Assembly (NCBI RefSeq): GCF_013294015.1
Contig: NZ_JABSNO010000023.1
Span: 1 to 57,525, forward strand
Direction: 5' to 3'
Source: Frigoriflavimonas asaccharolytica
GTDB lineage: Bacteria; Bacteroidota; Bacteroidia; Flavobacteriales; Weeksellaceae
DNA length: 57,525 nucleotides
Below the pieces are notes generated by a model. It had not been told where the DNA came from. It saw only the letters and a program-made list of their open reading frames with translations, and did not search any database. A program made the position numbers and the translations under genes. Position 1 is the first letter of the stretch, and each line of letters begins with the position of its first letter. Below are positions 8,851-18,739 of the stretch, piece by piece.

Positions 8851-10761
8851 TTAATTATTTAAATAACTAATAGCTTCCTTCAATTCTTTGATTTTTTTAT
8901 CATAGAGTTCAGTTTCTACTTTTCTTTCATCCTCTAATTTAACTATAGTGTCTTCCATTTTGCTTGTTACAATTTCTGCTTCCTCATTTACTAATAACCC
9001 AATTGCTCGTTGTAAATCATTGCGAATAGATTCCATTTCCATTTTGAATTGTGGAAGTAAGTCATCCTCTACATAACTATCAATTCTTCTTCTTCTTTGA
9101 GGCTTGCCAAAAAAAGAATCAGTGGCTCCACCGACAACTTTCTCAATAATTCCTTTTTTATCAGATGCAGCCCCATGTAAACTTTCAAATTGAGCAATTA
9201 ATTTTTCAGCTTCTTGCAGTGTTTCTAAATTTTGCTTTTCCTCTCTTTCTTTTTCTGCTACAGTTTCATCCTTATCAGGATTCGCAGTTTCATCATTTGA
9301 GGAACGTTTCTTATTGAGTTCTGCTAATCTTGATGCTCTATCTGCACTGTCTTTTGAATCTTTTGAAATTTGCTCTTCTGTCTTGTAAGTATTTGATAGT
9401 ATTTTTTGCATAACTAATGTTCTAACCGCAGGACTGGAAGTAGTGTTCTTTAAAAAACCTAAAATAACGGCTCCTCCTCCTGTAAAATATAATGTTGCTG
9501 CCACTCCCGCCGCAATAACCGCACCTCCAATTATTTTATCATGCTTATGTCCAAGTTCTGACAACTTCATGTTATGGGAGAAGTGACCAAGCGAAAGAGA
9601 AGACAAATCCATGGATTCTAATACTTGGAGTGGTACTTCTTCAATTTTTGATTTTCTCTCTCGTGCTAAATTTGTTAAAACATATTGAATGTCTTTTTTA
9701 AAATTTTGTAAGATCGTAAGTGCAACTATATTTACAGTTTCATTGACTTCAGTATCACAATCGATATTGTTTTTCACAATATTATCTAATCTTTCAGATA
9801 TTATTTTTCTAAATTGAGAAATATTATTATTTAATTTTTCTTCGATTTTTGACGAAGAATCATCTAGCCAACGTGTTATATTGTTTTTTGTTATTCTTAG
9901 TTTAATTTGCAATTCTTCAATCTGACTTTCTGTAGATGAATTAGAGTTTAAATTTGTCAGTAAATCGTTAATGTATTCGGAGAGATTGATTCCTATATTT
10001 TTAATTCTTGCATCAATTGCTTTGTTTACGATTTCGTTTTTCTCCTTTTGAATATTATCGAACAATTGATAAAGCTCCTCTAGATTTTCTCTTGCTGCAG
10101 AGATACAGACAATGTTATTAACCTTAATATTTATATTGTCAATAAAGTATTTTTTTACTTCTTCGATTTCCTGTTCAGTTTTTGTATCGCACTTATTAAT
10201 AATTAGGTATAATGGCTTTTCAGCAAGCTTTGTATTATCAATAAAATCTAGTAATGAACGTGTAACTTGTTGGTTAATATCTAAGACAAGCAAAATTGCA
10301 TCTGAATATGGCAAATAACTCGTTAATGAGATCTTATGTTGAATATCATTAGATGATAAACCTGGTGTATCCACCAAAACTGTACTACTAGGAACCTTAT
10401 TAGAAGTGTCAAAAACTCGGACAAGCTTTAAATCTTCTATATCCCCATTTTTTAAGTCCTCTAAATCTTCTATTATTTTTATATTATTTTCTTGATCTAC
10501 ACTCTCGGCATAAAAAGAATCATTTCCAAATTTAATCTCAAAAATAGTTGCGGTGGTAGCTTTTGAAGCTGTTTCGAGCTTTTTATTATCTATTAAGGCA
10601 TTAATAATTGAAGTTTTTCCAGAGCTAAACTCCCCAACGAGAGGAATTGTAATCTCTTTATCAACTGCATCAGATTTAATTTTTAATAGTTCTAATTCAT
10701 TGCAAATATCAGCTCTATCAATTATTTTACTTATTTCGATTAAACGGTTAATTTCTATCAT
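8851..10761 (-). CDS. Dynamin-like GTPase with hydrophobic paddle segment
   Basis: First gene of the dynamin operon, 636 residues. The G domain lies at the very N-terminus: P-loop GEFSSGKT (43-50), switch-I 'ETASKATTAT', DTPGL (131-135) and NKCD (189-192). A long helical stalk contains a glycine/alanine-rich hydrophobic patch (about 409-436, 'IIGGAVIAAGVAATLYF') that resembles the membrane-inserting paddle of bacterial dynamins. A charged linker (about 470-510) and a final coiled coil follow. Compared with the other two GTPases it is the most canonical bacterial dynamin-like protein. Having three diverged G proteins in one operon suggests cooperative assembly, as known for paired bacterial dynamins. 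Confidence 0.85.
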   Translation of the reverse strand: MIEINRLIEISKIIDRADICNELELLKIKSDAVDKEITIPLVGEFSSGKTSIINALIDNKKLETASKATTATIFEIKFGNDSFYAESVDQENNIKIIEDLEDLKNGDIEDLKLVRVFDTSNKVPSSTVLVDTPGLSSNDIQHKISLTSYLPYSDAILLVLDINQQVTRSLLDFIDNTKLAEKPLYLIINKCDTKTEQEIEEVKKYFIDNINIKVNNIVCISAARENLEELYQLFDNIQKEKNEIVNKAIDARIKNIGINLSEYINDLLTNLNSNSSTESQIEELQIKLRITKNNITRWLDDSSSKIEEKLNNNISQFRKIISERLDNIVKNNIDCDTEVNETVNIVALTILQNFKKDIQYVLTNLARERKSKIEEVPLQVLESMDLSSLSLGHFSHNMKLSELGHKHDKIIGGAVIAAGVAATLYFTGGGAVILGFLKNTTSSPAVRTLVMQKILSNTYKTEEQISKDSKDSADRASRLAELNKKRSSNDETANPDKDETVAEKEREEKQNLETLQEAEKLIAQFESLHGAASDKKGIIEKVVGGATDSFFGKPQRRRRIDSYVEDDLLPQFKMEMESIRNDLQRAIGLLVNEEAEIVTSKMEDTIVKLEDERKVETELYDKKIKELKEAISYLNN

Positions 10762-10847
10762 ATCTAAATTTAAATTAAAAAAAAATGTTTTGTGTCATAA
10801 CATATAATGCAAATCATATTAATAACATTCAAAAATTAAAACTTTTT

Positions 10848-11099
10848 CTACAACGCCACCGCATGTTTCCCTTTATTACTTCCACTTGGATGACGATGGC
10901 ACGAATTTATAACTAAATTTTTAATAGTGGATGCAGAAGTTCCACAATATTTGCAACTGTATTTTGTTTTTTCGCTGCCTTCATAGAGTTTGTGTTTTCC
11001 CTTGTTGCTACCATTTGGATGATGTTGGCAAGAACTTGTTGTTAATGTTGCAATGCTGCTTGCTTTTGTACCACAATATTCACAATAAAAATTTGCCAT
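10848..11099 (-). CDS. Small zinc-ribbon repeat protein
   Basis: An 83-residue protein made of two near-identical units of about 41 residues. Each has the pattern 'YxCxYCGTxASxIxxLxxxSCxxHPxGSNKGKH'. Every unit offers a CxxC pair plus a later C and H, so each probably binds one zinc ion. The repeated 'HPxGSNKGKH' tail is basic and could touch nucleic acid. I recognise the repeat as widespread in bacteria but know no function. It is a stand-alone gene between the dynamin operon and the phosphoesterase. Confidence 0.7.
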   Translation of the reverse strand: MANFYCEYCGTKASSIATLTTSSCQHHPNGSNKGKHKLYEGSEKTKYSCKYCGTSASTIKNLVINSCHRHPSGSNKGKHAVAL

Positions 11100-11195
11100 A
11101 GTTTTAATTTTTTACAAATATAAATCCTAACACCGTCAAACAAAGTCCGTTTAAAAAAACATATTTACAAAATTTACCTAAATAAGGCAAAATAA

Positions 11196-11831
11196 CTAAA
11201 GCGGATACTCAAACTCCATCGGCAAATTCACCAAATTGTAATTTATATCCAGCAAACTACCATTAATAAAGGTAGTTTCGTTTAGAGTTTCTTTTCCATA
11301 CGCTTCATGGATATGACCAAATAAATGAAATTTTGGTTTCAATTTATTTACGGTTTTCAGTAAATCTTCACAACCTGCATTGATGTTGGAAGTCGTTTTA
11401 TCTAAAATGCCATTAGGCGGACCATGTGTTACCAAAATGTCGGTGTTTTTCGGAATCTTTTTCCAATATTTTTGAATCGCTTTTCCGCGGTCTTCATTAA
11501 ATGCCCAATTAAAAAATGTGGGTGTAATTGGCGAACCCCAAATTTTAATTCCTTCTATTTCTACTCCACTATTACACAAATAATGACAGTTGGAAGTCAG
11601 TTTTTTCTGAATAAAATCCATAGAATAATCTTCAAAATAAAAATCATGATTTCCGGAGATAAAAATTTTGTGAGCATAGTCTAAACGAAGAAACCAGTGG
11701 ATAAAATCTTCTATTTCATGTTCTCTGCCCATTTTTGAAACATCTCCACCATGAATGATTATATCTCCTTTTGGAAGATTTTTAAGTTTGCGATGTTGTA
11801 AGTGAGTATCGGAAATAAAGACTATTTTCAT
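11196..11831 (-). CDS. Calcineurin-like metallophosphoesterase
   Basis: This 211-residue protein has the complete metallophosphoesterase signature: D8-x-H10 ('ISDTH'), GGD ending at D30, GNHD (60-63), 'THGPP' in the middle and 'FGHIHE' near the end. These residues bind two metal ions for phosphoester hydrolysis. No signal peptide is seen, so it acts in the cytoplasm. The substrate cannot be told from sequence; relatives cleave cyclic nucleotides or phosphodiesters. It is monocistronic, with about 80-96 bp gaps on both sides. Confidence 0.88.
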   Translation of the reverse strand: MKIVFISDTHLQHRKLKNLPKGDIIIHGGDVSKMGREHEIEDFIHWFLRLDYAHKIFISGNHDFYFEDYSMDFIQKKLTSNCHYLCNSGVEIEGIKIWGSPITPTFFNWAFNEDRGKAIQKYWKKIPKNTDILVTHGPPNGILDKTTSNINAGCEDLLKTVNKLKPKFHLFGHIHEAYGKETLNETTFINGSLLDINYNLVNLPMEFEYPL

Positions 11832-11910
11832 TGTTAAAATTGATTTTGAAGTAATTTAAATCCTCTAAACTTTTATTCGAAATTAAGTAAAAAATTATGT
11901 TTTTATGTTT

Positions 11911-12147
11911 TCACCAATTTATTTCCGACCATTCTCGACCTTCCGAAATGGAACGGAATCTACCTTTGGAAGTTTTGGCAAAAACAGTGAGATTTCTTTT
12001 TCCTAATTCGAAGAACTCACCTAAAACTTCTGAACCATAAAATGTAATCTGCCAAGAAATTCCTGCATTGTCAGAAATTAGCAATTGAAAAGGATTTTCG
12101 GGCGATATTTTGATTAATTTAATACCGATGTAAACAATTTGTGACAT
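11911..12147 (-). CDS. Hypothetical protein, 78 aa, with Asp-box-like motif
   Basis: A short beta-rich protein starting MSQIVYIGIKLIKISPENPF. It contains 'ISDNAGISW', which matches the S-x-D-x-G-x-x-W turn known as an Asp-box or BNR repeat, and a C-terminal 'SISEGREWSEI' that looks like a second degenerate copy. Nothing enzymatic is visible. It follows the broken AAA ATPase gene by 23 bp on the same strand and may have been its operon partner. The family is unknown. Confidence 0.5.
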   Translation of the reverse strand: MSQIVYIGIKLIKISPENPFQLLISDNAGISWQITFYGSEVLGEFFELGKRNLTVFAKTSKGRFRSISEGREWSEINW

Positions 12148-12170
12148 GTTTTATTTTGAATATTTGTATT

Positions 12171-13867
12171 CTAAAACCCTATTTTCCCTTTCACTTCCCC
12201 ACTCCATTTTTCGCTTTTGCACAGGTTTTTAATCGCATCAAAATGAAGTTTTTCACCAGTCAATATTTCTTCCATCGCACATTTTCGGGCGATATTTTCC
12301 ATTTCACCACCAGAAAAATCAAAAGTATTTGCGAGCGTTTCGCTTTCTTTTTCGGAAAGTTGTGGAAGTTTCTCTCGCCAAATTTTTGCAGAATTTTCTA
12401 TGGATGGTTGCTCAAATTTTACTTTAAATAAAAAGCGGCGTTCAAAAGCAGCATCCATATTATCGACAAGATTTGTGGTGGCAAATAGGATTCCCTCAAA
12501 CTTTTCCATCTCTTCTAAAATAATATTTTGAATGGCATTTTCGGTATCTGCAGTATTGCTGCTTCCTGCGGATTTTCGCTTTCCGATAATGGCGTCTGCT
12601 TCATTGAAGAGCAAAATAGGACACAATTTTTCTGTCTTTTTCATGTCTTCATATTGCGTGAAAATTTTCTTTACCAATTTCTGACTTTCTCCAAACCACA
12701 TACTTTTGGTTTCGGAAATATCTACTTTAAAATATTTCGTCCAGAATTTTTTGCCAATTGATACACACTTTCTGTTTTCCCAGTTCCAGGAACTCCGTGG
12801 AAAATTGCGGTAATTCCTATTGGCATTGCTTTTTCTGCTAAACGCTTTTGCATTTCTAAAAATTTATCCTCATTAAGAATTGAAGAAATTTGTTCCAATT
12901 GGGAATTTTCATCTGTATTAAAATAGAGTTTCTTTGACTTTATATTTTTAGCCAAAATTAATTTAGAATTTTCGCCAGAAACCTCATCAATTAGTAAATC
13001 TTGATTGTCCCGAAGAAAATCGGTTACTTTTTTGGTGAGTTTTGCGTGTGGTTTATTGGCAAAATTTTGATTAGACAATTCTATCAATCCCAATTTGTGT
13101 AATTTCGTTTCCTTATTTACCAATTTTTTTATGTTGTACAAAGCTTGGCTTTTTTGCTTGAAATAATCATTAATTGTAGATTGTACGTTGGTATTAAAAT
13201 CATTATCTCCGCAACTGATTGCGTCCCAAATGGCGTCTAAAAAAAAGTAGGTTTCAAACAAATCTAGTTTGTAATTTTTGATTTCCCGAAAAATGGGCAT
13301 ATGCAAATTTTCTTCGCAAAGTGTATTTATATAATCTACAAAATCACATTGATGAATGGTATTTGCATCCACTTGGTCGCTCATTTCATTGAATTCTTCC
13401 AGCAAATCCACAAAATTTTTCTCGGTAGCAATTTTCTTATTCTGAAAAATTTTTAAGGCTTCATTTTTGGAAATCGTATTGATTACGGATTGCGAAAGTT
13501 CATAGGTAGAAATCTGTCTTTTGCGGCTTTCTTTGTTCATCAAAAGATTTCGAGAATACAAAACCTCGATGGCTTCTCGATATTTCAAAACTTGAAAACT
13601 TGTCATACCGAAATACTCAAAAATTTTTGTAAAGGAAGACTCCTCAAACCAAGCCACAAAAGCGTTGGCAAATAGTACTGCTTCTAATTCACTCAGTTGC
13701 AAATAGGGACAGAGCAGCGCCAAATCCTGCTTAATAGATTGAAAAAAGGGTTTCCGAAGATGAGAATCTTTAGAAAATTTGTGAATGTTCTCTATACATT
13801 CTAACAAGTTGAAAGTGATTTTTGTTTCCATGCTTTGCAATTTATTTCTGCAAAGATGAGAAACCAC
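12171..13867 (-). pseudogene. AAA+ ATPase gene broken by a one-base frameshift
   Basis: Two adjacent reading frames encode the two parts of one AAA+ ATPase. The upstream part (12722-13867, 381 codons) ends with Walker A 'GVPGTGKT' and then 'AKNSGRNILK' plus a stop. The downstream part continues in the next frame as 'KVDISETKSMWFGESQKLV' and carries the Walker B-like 'LLFNEADAI', a sensor/arginine-finger stretch 'TTNLVDNMDAAFERRF' and the C-terminal helical domain. Adding one T to the T-run at 12726-12728 restores 'NILKVDISETKSMW', the normal sequence of this family. The break is therefore a single-base loss, either a real mutation or a homopolymer sequencing error. The intact protein would have about 565 residues. 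No other damage is visible, so any inactivation is recent. Confidence 0.85.
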
Positions 13868-13890
13868 TACGCCGAAAGGTGGCGTTTTAA

Positions 13891-14586
13891 TTACAAGGGC
13901 AAATCATTTAGTATTTTTTTTTGAGTTCGCCAAGAAGGTAAGTAACGATCCATTAGAATAATGAAATTCTTGTTGTGATTTCTTTCTAATAGATGAACCA
14001 ATTCATGCACAACAATATATTCGATGCATTCGATTGGCTTTTTGATGAGTTCAATATTAAAATTGAGTGTTCTATTTTCGTTATTACAACTTCCCCATTT
14101 GGTTTTCATCTTACGCACACTGTAAGCATCAATAGTTAAATTCATGATGGGTAAATGATGCATTAAAAGTTTACCTAAAACAGTATTCAACTCTTTTCGA
14201 TACCAATTGTCAAGCTGTTTTTGCTTTTGTTCTGTAGTGTAAAGTTCGGGGGAAAATAGCTCTATCACTTGATGGTGAATTTTGACTGTTGCTCTTTTTG
14301 CTTCTGTAATTTTTAGCAAATATCTTTTGCCCAGAAAATAATGACTTTCTCTTGTAATCATTAATTTTTCACCTTCTCTTTCCTGATTGGCAATTTTCTT
14401 TTGCTCTCGTTTTATCCAGCCAATTTTCGTGGTTAGATAAACACGAACTTTTTCCAAATCAAAGAATTCTGGCGAAGAAACCGTTACTTTTCCGTTCGGT
14501 GGATGCACACTTAAGTGCAAGTTTTTAATAGGTTTAAATTTTACCTCAACCTCTAAGCTTCCAATTTGTAAATGCTCAGTTCGCAT
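13891..14586 (-). CDS. YgjP-like (DUF45) metallopeptidase, last gene of the restriction operon
   Basis: A 231-residue protein of the YgjP/SprT-like zinc metallopeptidase family. H194-E-L-V-H198 forms the zinc-binding helix and H204 is a likely third ligand ('ERNHNKNF'). The family-specific 'KTKWGSC' lies at about 161-167. No signal peptide is present, so it works in the cytoplasm. It begins 1 bp after the hsdR stop, so it belongs to the type I restriction operon, where this family is a frequent passenger next to hsdR. Its substrate is unknown; a role in turnover of the restriction complex is an attractive but unproven idea. Confidence 0.85.
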   Translation of the reverse strand: MRTEHLQIGSLEVEVKFKPIKNLHLSVHPPNGKVTVSSPEFFDLEKVRVYLTTKIGWIKREQKKIANQEREGEKLMITRESHYFLGKRYLLKITEAKRATVKIHHQVIELFSPELYTTEQKQKQLDNWYRKELNTVLGKLLMHHLPIMNLTIDAYSVRKMKTKWGSCNNENRTLNFNIELIKKPIECIEYIVVHELVHLLERNHNKNFIILMDRYLPSWRTQKKILNDLPL

Positions 14587-14587
14587 T

Positions 14588-17500
14588 TTAATAATCTTCT
14601 TTATTCTGTTCTATTATCTGATAAATCTGTTCTGCTAAAGTTTCATCTTCCACAATACGTTTTATGGCGTTTTTCACTTTTCTTTCTTTCATTATATTAT
14701 CACGGAAGCCTTCTTGCTTTGCATATTGAATTTCTCTATCGCATACCAAAGCCAATTCTTCATTTTCTAAAGTATGATACAATGCCACTTTTCCTCTTGT
14801 ATTTAATGATGCAGGAACGTCGTCTTTTTTACCTTTATTGACCATTCTAATCAATTCCGCCATTTTCAGTAAATAATCTTGATACAAAATAGAATCCCGT
14901 TTCCTTGCCTCAATCAATTCCGTTAAAAGTACCGACATTTCATCAAAATATTTGGGATCGAGCAAATGTTCTTCTACAATTTTGCTTCGTACATTATTTT
15001 CAATCACTTCTGCAACGGCTTCTTTGCTTCCTTTCACAGATTTTGGCAAAGAATCTATGGCTTTACCCATATCAGTTTCCATCAAATCTAATAAGGAAAT
15101 ATCTTCAAACGGTGAAATTACTTCAGATTCTTCTGCACGAATATAAGTATCCAAAAGGAAACGCATATCTGCCTCATAAACTTTCAAATCTATGGTTTCA
15201 TTGCTTGTAATTCTTATTATTTCGCGAACATTCAAATAAAAATCTAAACGGTCTTTGAAATGTTTAATTTCTTTTTCTTTATATCCGGCAACTTCAAAAT
15301 CGGTAGTCATATTGGCAAAAGCGCGAATATATTCTACAATAGATTTGTACAAAGCCATCCGTTTGTATTCGTGAGATTTCAAATCTTCTGGCATTTCTGT
15401 GTTACCGCAAAAATAATGTTGAAATTCTAGATCCGTTTTAGGTAATGGAACATTTTCACACAGAGCTTCTACGGTTTCCAAGGCAACTTCCAATCGGTCT
15501 GCTGCTACTTTTAGCCGATCTTTCAATTGTATAGAAACCTCTTCTTTGGTGAAACCTTCGCTATCCAATTCGGAAGTATAGACATCGATTGCATCCGTTA
15601 CATTTCCAAACAACTCCATATAATCTACAATATAGCCGTAATCTTTATCATCTGTATCCAAACGATTTACACGACAAATGGCTTGAAACAAGGTATGATC
15701 TTGCATTCTTTTATCGATGTAAATATAACTGCAAGGTGGCGCATCAAATCCTGTTAAAAGTTTAGAAACTACAATTAAAAGTTTCATTCTCGTCGGTTGC
15801 TTGCGGAATAATTCTTTTACATCAGATTCATAGGTTTCAGTTTTAGATTTATTGCCTTTTGCGCTTACCTTTTCTAGTAATTCGGTATAAATTTTATAAA
15901 TAAATTCTTTGTCTGTTTCCGTTTTTGCACCAGTATCTTCCTTAGAAATATCGCTTGCATTTGGATTGTAAGATGTAACCAAAGCACACTTTCCTTTCAG
16001 TTCGGTTTGTAGAAAAAGACTGTAATATTTTGCGGCTTCATAGATGCTTCCTGCAACCAAAATGGCATTTCCATTTTGACTGGCTAAACGAGGTTTTGTG
16101 CTAAAATCTACCACAATGTCTGCTACAATCTTCTCCATGCGACCTTTAGAACTCAACACATTTTGCATGGTTCCCCATTTCTTTTTCAACTCATTTCGTT
16201 GAAAATCATTCAATCCTTTTGTTTTGATGTTGAACCACTCATCTACTTTCTGCTGGGAAGTTAATTTTTGCTCAATCTGTCTTCCCTCATACATTAAATC
16301 TTTTACGACACCATCTTGAACGGCTTCATTAAACTTGTAAGTATGAATATAGCGACCAAAAACATCCATCGTTGTTTTCTTATCTACTTTCAATAAAGGT
16401 GTTCCCGTAAAACCAATAAAAACAGCATTATGCAAAATAGCTTTCATGGCTTCATTCAGTTTTCCGCTTTGTGTACGGTGACATTCATCTACAAAAACAA
16501 ATATTTCGCCTTGTGTGGTGATCGGATTATCTTTTAACTCTTTGATGAAGAGGTCAAAATCTGCTTCTCCTTTGTTCCCGAATTTATGAATCAAAGAACA
16601 GATCAATCTCGGTTTCGAAGCCTGCAAATAGTGCATCAGTTCTTTTCCAGATTTAGTTTTTGCAATATCTGTTTCTCCAACATCATTAAAAACCCGTTCA
16701 ATTTGATCATCCAATTCCGTGCGATCCGTAAGAATTACAATTCTGGAATTGGGAATATTCTCTAAAATCCACTTCCCAATCATCACCATCATCAAGGATT
16801 TCCCCGAACCTTGGGTATGCCAAATAATGCCTCCTTCTCTGCGTTTTATAAATTCTTGTGCTGCTTTTAAACCAAAATATTGGTGCGGCCGTGGTAATTT
16901 CTTCCAACCCGCGTCAAATATAATTCCGTTGTAGAGCAAATCGATTACGCGAGATTTCTCACATAATTTTTTTAGGTATTTATCCAGTTTGTATTCTTCA
17001 TTATCTTGCTCATCTTCTTTCCAGGACAGATAATATTTCTCGGGCGTTTCTATGGTTCCGTAGCGTAAACCTTGGGTATTGTTTCCCGCTAAAATTAATT
17101 GAACCGTGGTGAAAAATCGCTGCGAAAACAATTCCTGTTGGTTAGATATATTTTGACGAATACTTTCCGCAATATCTACCGTTCCTCTTTTTAATTCTAA
17201 CACGCCAAAAGCGATTCCGTTGATGTAAAGTACAATATCTGGACGGCGGTTGTGTTTTTGCTTATAAAGCGAAACTTCTTCTGCAATTCCAAAATCATTC
17301 TCTTCCCAATTTTTCCAATCGATTGGGAAAATGGTTTCAAACTGTTCACCCAATTCCGGTCTTGCCTTTACACCGTATCGCAAAAGATTGTACATTTTCT
17401 GATTCCGGTCATACAAATTTCCTGCGCTAGAACTGGCTAATTGCGTTACTTCTACAATTGCTTTTTCCACCAAAGCATCAGAATATTCTTTCTTTTTCAG

Positions 17501-17638
17501 AAAATCTCTTAAATAGGATTCTTCTACATTGCTATTATTTAGGCGATCTTCCCAGTTTCCATAATCAATGTAGCCCAATTGCAGAGTAAACAATTGGATG
17601 ATCCGCTTTTGGGTGATGCGTTCAATTGGGTTAATCAT
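14588..17638 (-). CDS. hsdR: Type I restriction endonuclease subunit R
   Basis: Motor and nuclease subunit of a type I restriction enzyme. With the start at 17638 it has 1016 residues; a longer form from 17668 is also open. I chose 17638 because ATGATTAA then overlaps the upstream stop by 8 bp, typical of translational coupling. The N-terminal nuclease domain shows 'RRPDIVLY...GVLELKRG' (about 131-152), the PD...ExK catalytic set. The helicase part has Walker A 'TQGSGKS' (275-281), DECH (384-387) and 'IGFTGTPL'. The long C-terminal helical domain would bind the methylase. The protein cuts unmethylated foreign DNA after translocation with HsdM and HsdS encoded upstream. Confidence 0.95.
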   Translation of the reverse strand: MINPIERITQKRIIQLFTLQLGYIDYGNWEDRLNNSNVEESYLRDFLKKKEYSDALVEKAIVEVTQLASSSAGNLYDRNQKMYNLLRYGVKARPELGEQFETIFPIDWKNWEENDFGIAEEVSLYKQKHNRRPDIVLYINGIAFGVLELKRGTVDIAESIRQNISNQQELFSQRFFTTVQLILAGNNTQGLRYGTIETPEKYYLSWKEDEQDNEEYKLDKYLKKLCEKSRVIDLLYNGIIFDAGWKKLPRPHQYFGLKAAQEFIKRREGGIIWHTQGSGKSLMMVMIGKWILENIPNSRIVILTDRTELDDQIERVFNDVGETDIAKTKSGKELMHYLQASKPRLICSLIHKFGNKGEADFDLFIKELKDNPITTQGEIFVFVDECHRTQSGKLNEAMKAILHNAVFIGFTGTPLLKVDKKTTMDVFGRYIHTYKFNEAVQDGVVKDLMYEGRQIEQKLTSQQKVDEWFNIKTKGLNDFQRNELKKKWGTMQNVLSSKGRMEKIVADIVVDFSTKPRLASQNGNAILVAGSIYEAAKYYSLFLQTELKGKCALVTSYNPNASDISKEDTGAKTETDKEFIYKIYTELLEKVSAKGNKSKTETYESDVKELFRKQPTRMKLLIVVSKLLTGFDAPPCSYIYIDKRMQDHTLFQAICRVNRLDTDDKDYGYIVDYMELFGNVTDAIDVYTSELDSEGFTKEEVSIQLKDRLKVAADRLEVALETVEALCENVPLPKTDLEFQHYFCGNTEMPEDLKSHEYKRMALYKSIVEYIRAFANMTTDFEVAGYKEKEIKHFKDRLDFYLNVREIIRITSNETIDLKVYEADMRFLLDTYIRAEESEVISPFEDISLLDLMETDMGKAIDSLPKSVKGSKEAVAEVIENNVRSKIVEEHLLDPKYFDEMSVLLTELIEARKRDSILYQDYLLKMAELIRMVNKGKKDDVPASLNTRGKVALYHTLENEELALVCDREIQYAKQEGFRDNIMKERKVKNAIKRIVEDETLAEQIYQIIEQNKEDY

Positions 17639-18692
17639 TTTCTTTATTTTTAGAAGTGGCGATGGCAATTGCTTTGTGTAACTTTTCTTTCAATATTTCT
17701 GGTGATGGCAACAAGGTGAGATATTCTGCTACTTTTATATTGGCTTGTTCTAACTGCATCAGTTCTATATGCTCTTCGTTTTTTCCACTGCATAAAATTA
17801 AACCAATAGGATTATTTTCTCCTTCTATTTGTTCGTTTTTTTGAAGATAGCGCAAGTACAATTCCATCTGACCTTTGAAACCTGCTTCAAATTCGCCTAA
17901 TTTTAGATCAATCACCACTAAACATTTTAGTCTTCGGTGAAAAAATAGCAGATCTATATAATAATCTCTGTTATCTATCGTAATTCTTTTTTGCCGCGCC
18001 ATAAAAGCAAAATCGCTGCCCAATTCGTTGATGAATTTTTGTAATTCTACAATGATAGATGTTTCTAAATCTTTTTCTGAATACACATCTTGTAAACCTA
18101 AAAAATCAAGAAAATAGGGATCTCTAAAAACCAAATCTGCACTCAATTGATTTTCATCTTTCAATAAACTCAAATCAGATTCAATGGTTTTTTCGGGCAT
18201 TTTGCTAATGGCAGTTCTTTCATACAGCATAGAATTGATGCGTTCTTGAAAAGTTCTAACACTCCACTTTTCAAGCTTGCACATTTCTATATAAAATTCT
18301 CTTTTCAGAGATTCGTTAATAGGAATTAAAATTTTTATATGAGACCAGCTCAATTGTCGTATCAGTGATACGACCATCTTTTCATCTGGAAAAACCTGTG
18401 CAAACTGCATCATCCTTCGAAGATTTTTCTCGGAAAATGTGGTTCCGTATTCCGTGGCTAATTGTCGCCACAGTGTAGCGACAATCTGTTTGCCGTAGAT
18501 TTCGGCACTTTCATATTTTGCTAATTCTTCATTTATTTTCGCACCAATCTGCCAATACAACATGCTCATGGTTGCATTTACAGTTACTGCAACTTGCTGT
18601 TTGCTTTCTTCTATCAATTGCTTGATGGTGGAAAATAGCGGGTTATGTTGTGGTTGGTTGGTCATTTTAGTTTCTATTTCAAAATTTTTCAC
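17631..18692 (-). CDS. YhcG-like PDDEXK nuclease domain protein (DUF1016)
   Basis: This 353-residue protein has the DUF1016 N-terminal domain ('YWQIGAKINEEL', then 'TLWRQLATEYGTTFSEKNLRRMMQFAQVFPD'). A C-terminal PD-(D/E)XK nuclease fold follows, with 'YYIDLLFFHRRLKCLVVIDLK' supplying the acidic pair and lysine and 'GQMELYLRY' the following helix. A start at the internal Met 10 (18665) is equally plausible. The family is very often found inside type I restriction loci, as here between DUF262 and hsdR. It probably adds a second nuclease or modulates the complex; its biochemical role is not settled. Confidence 0.88.
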   Translation of the reverse strand: MKNFEIETKMTNQPQHNPLFSTIKQLIEESKQQVAVTVNATMSMLYWQIGAKINEELAKYESAEIYGKQIVATLWRQLATEYGTTFSEKNLRRMMQFAQVFPDEKMVVSLIRQLSWSHIKILIPINESLKREFYIEMCKLEKWSVRTFQERINSMLYERTAISKMPEKTIESDLSLLKDENQLSADLVFRDPYFLDFLGLQDVYSEKDLETSIIVELQKFINELGSDFAFMARQKRITIDNRDYYIDLLFFHRRLKCLVVIDLKLGEFEAGFKGQMELYLRYLQKNEQIEGENNPIGLILCSGKNEEHIELMQLEQANIKVAEYLTLLPSPEILKEKLHKAIAIATSKNKEND

Positions 18693-18739
18693 CTTTTTTT
18701 AATAACGTTATTCGCTTATGGGTGATGAACTGGTGGAGA

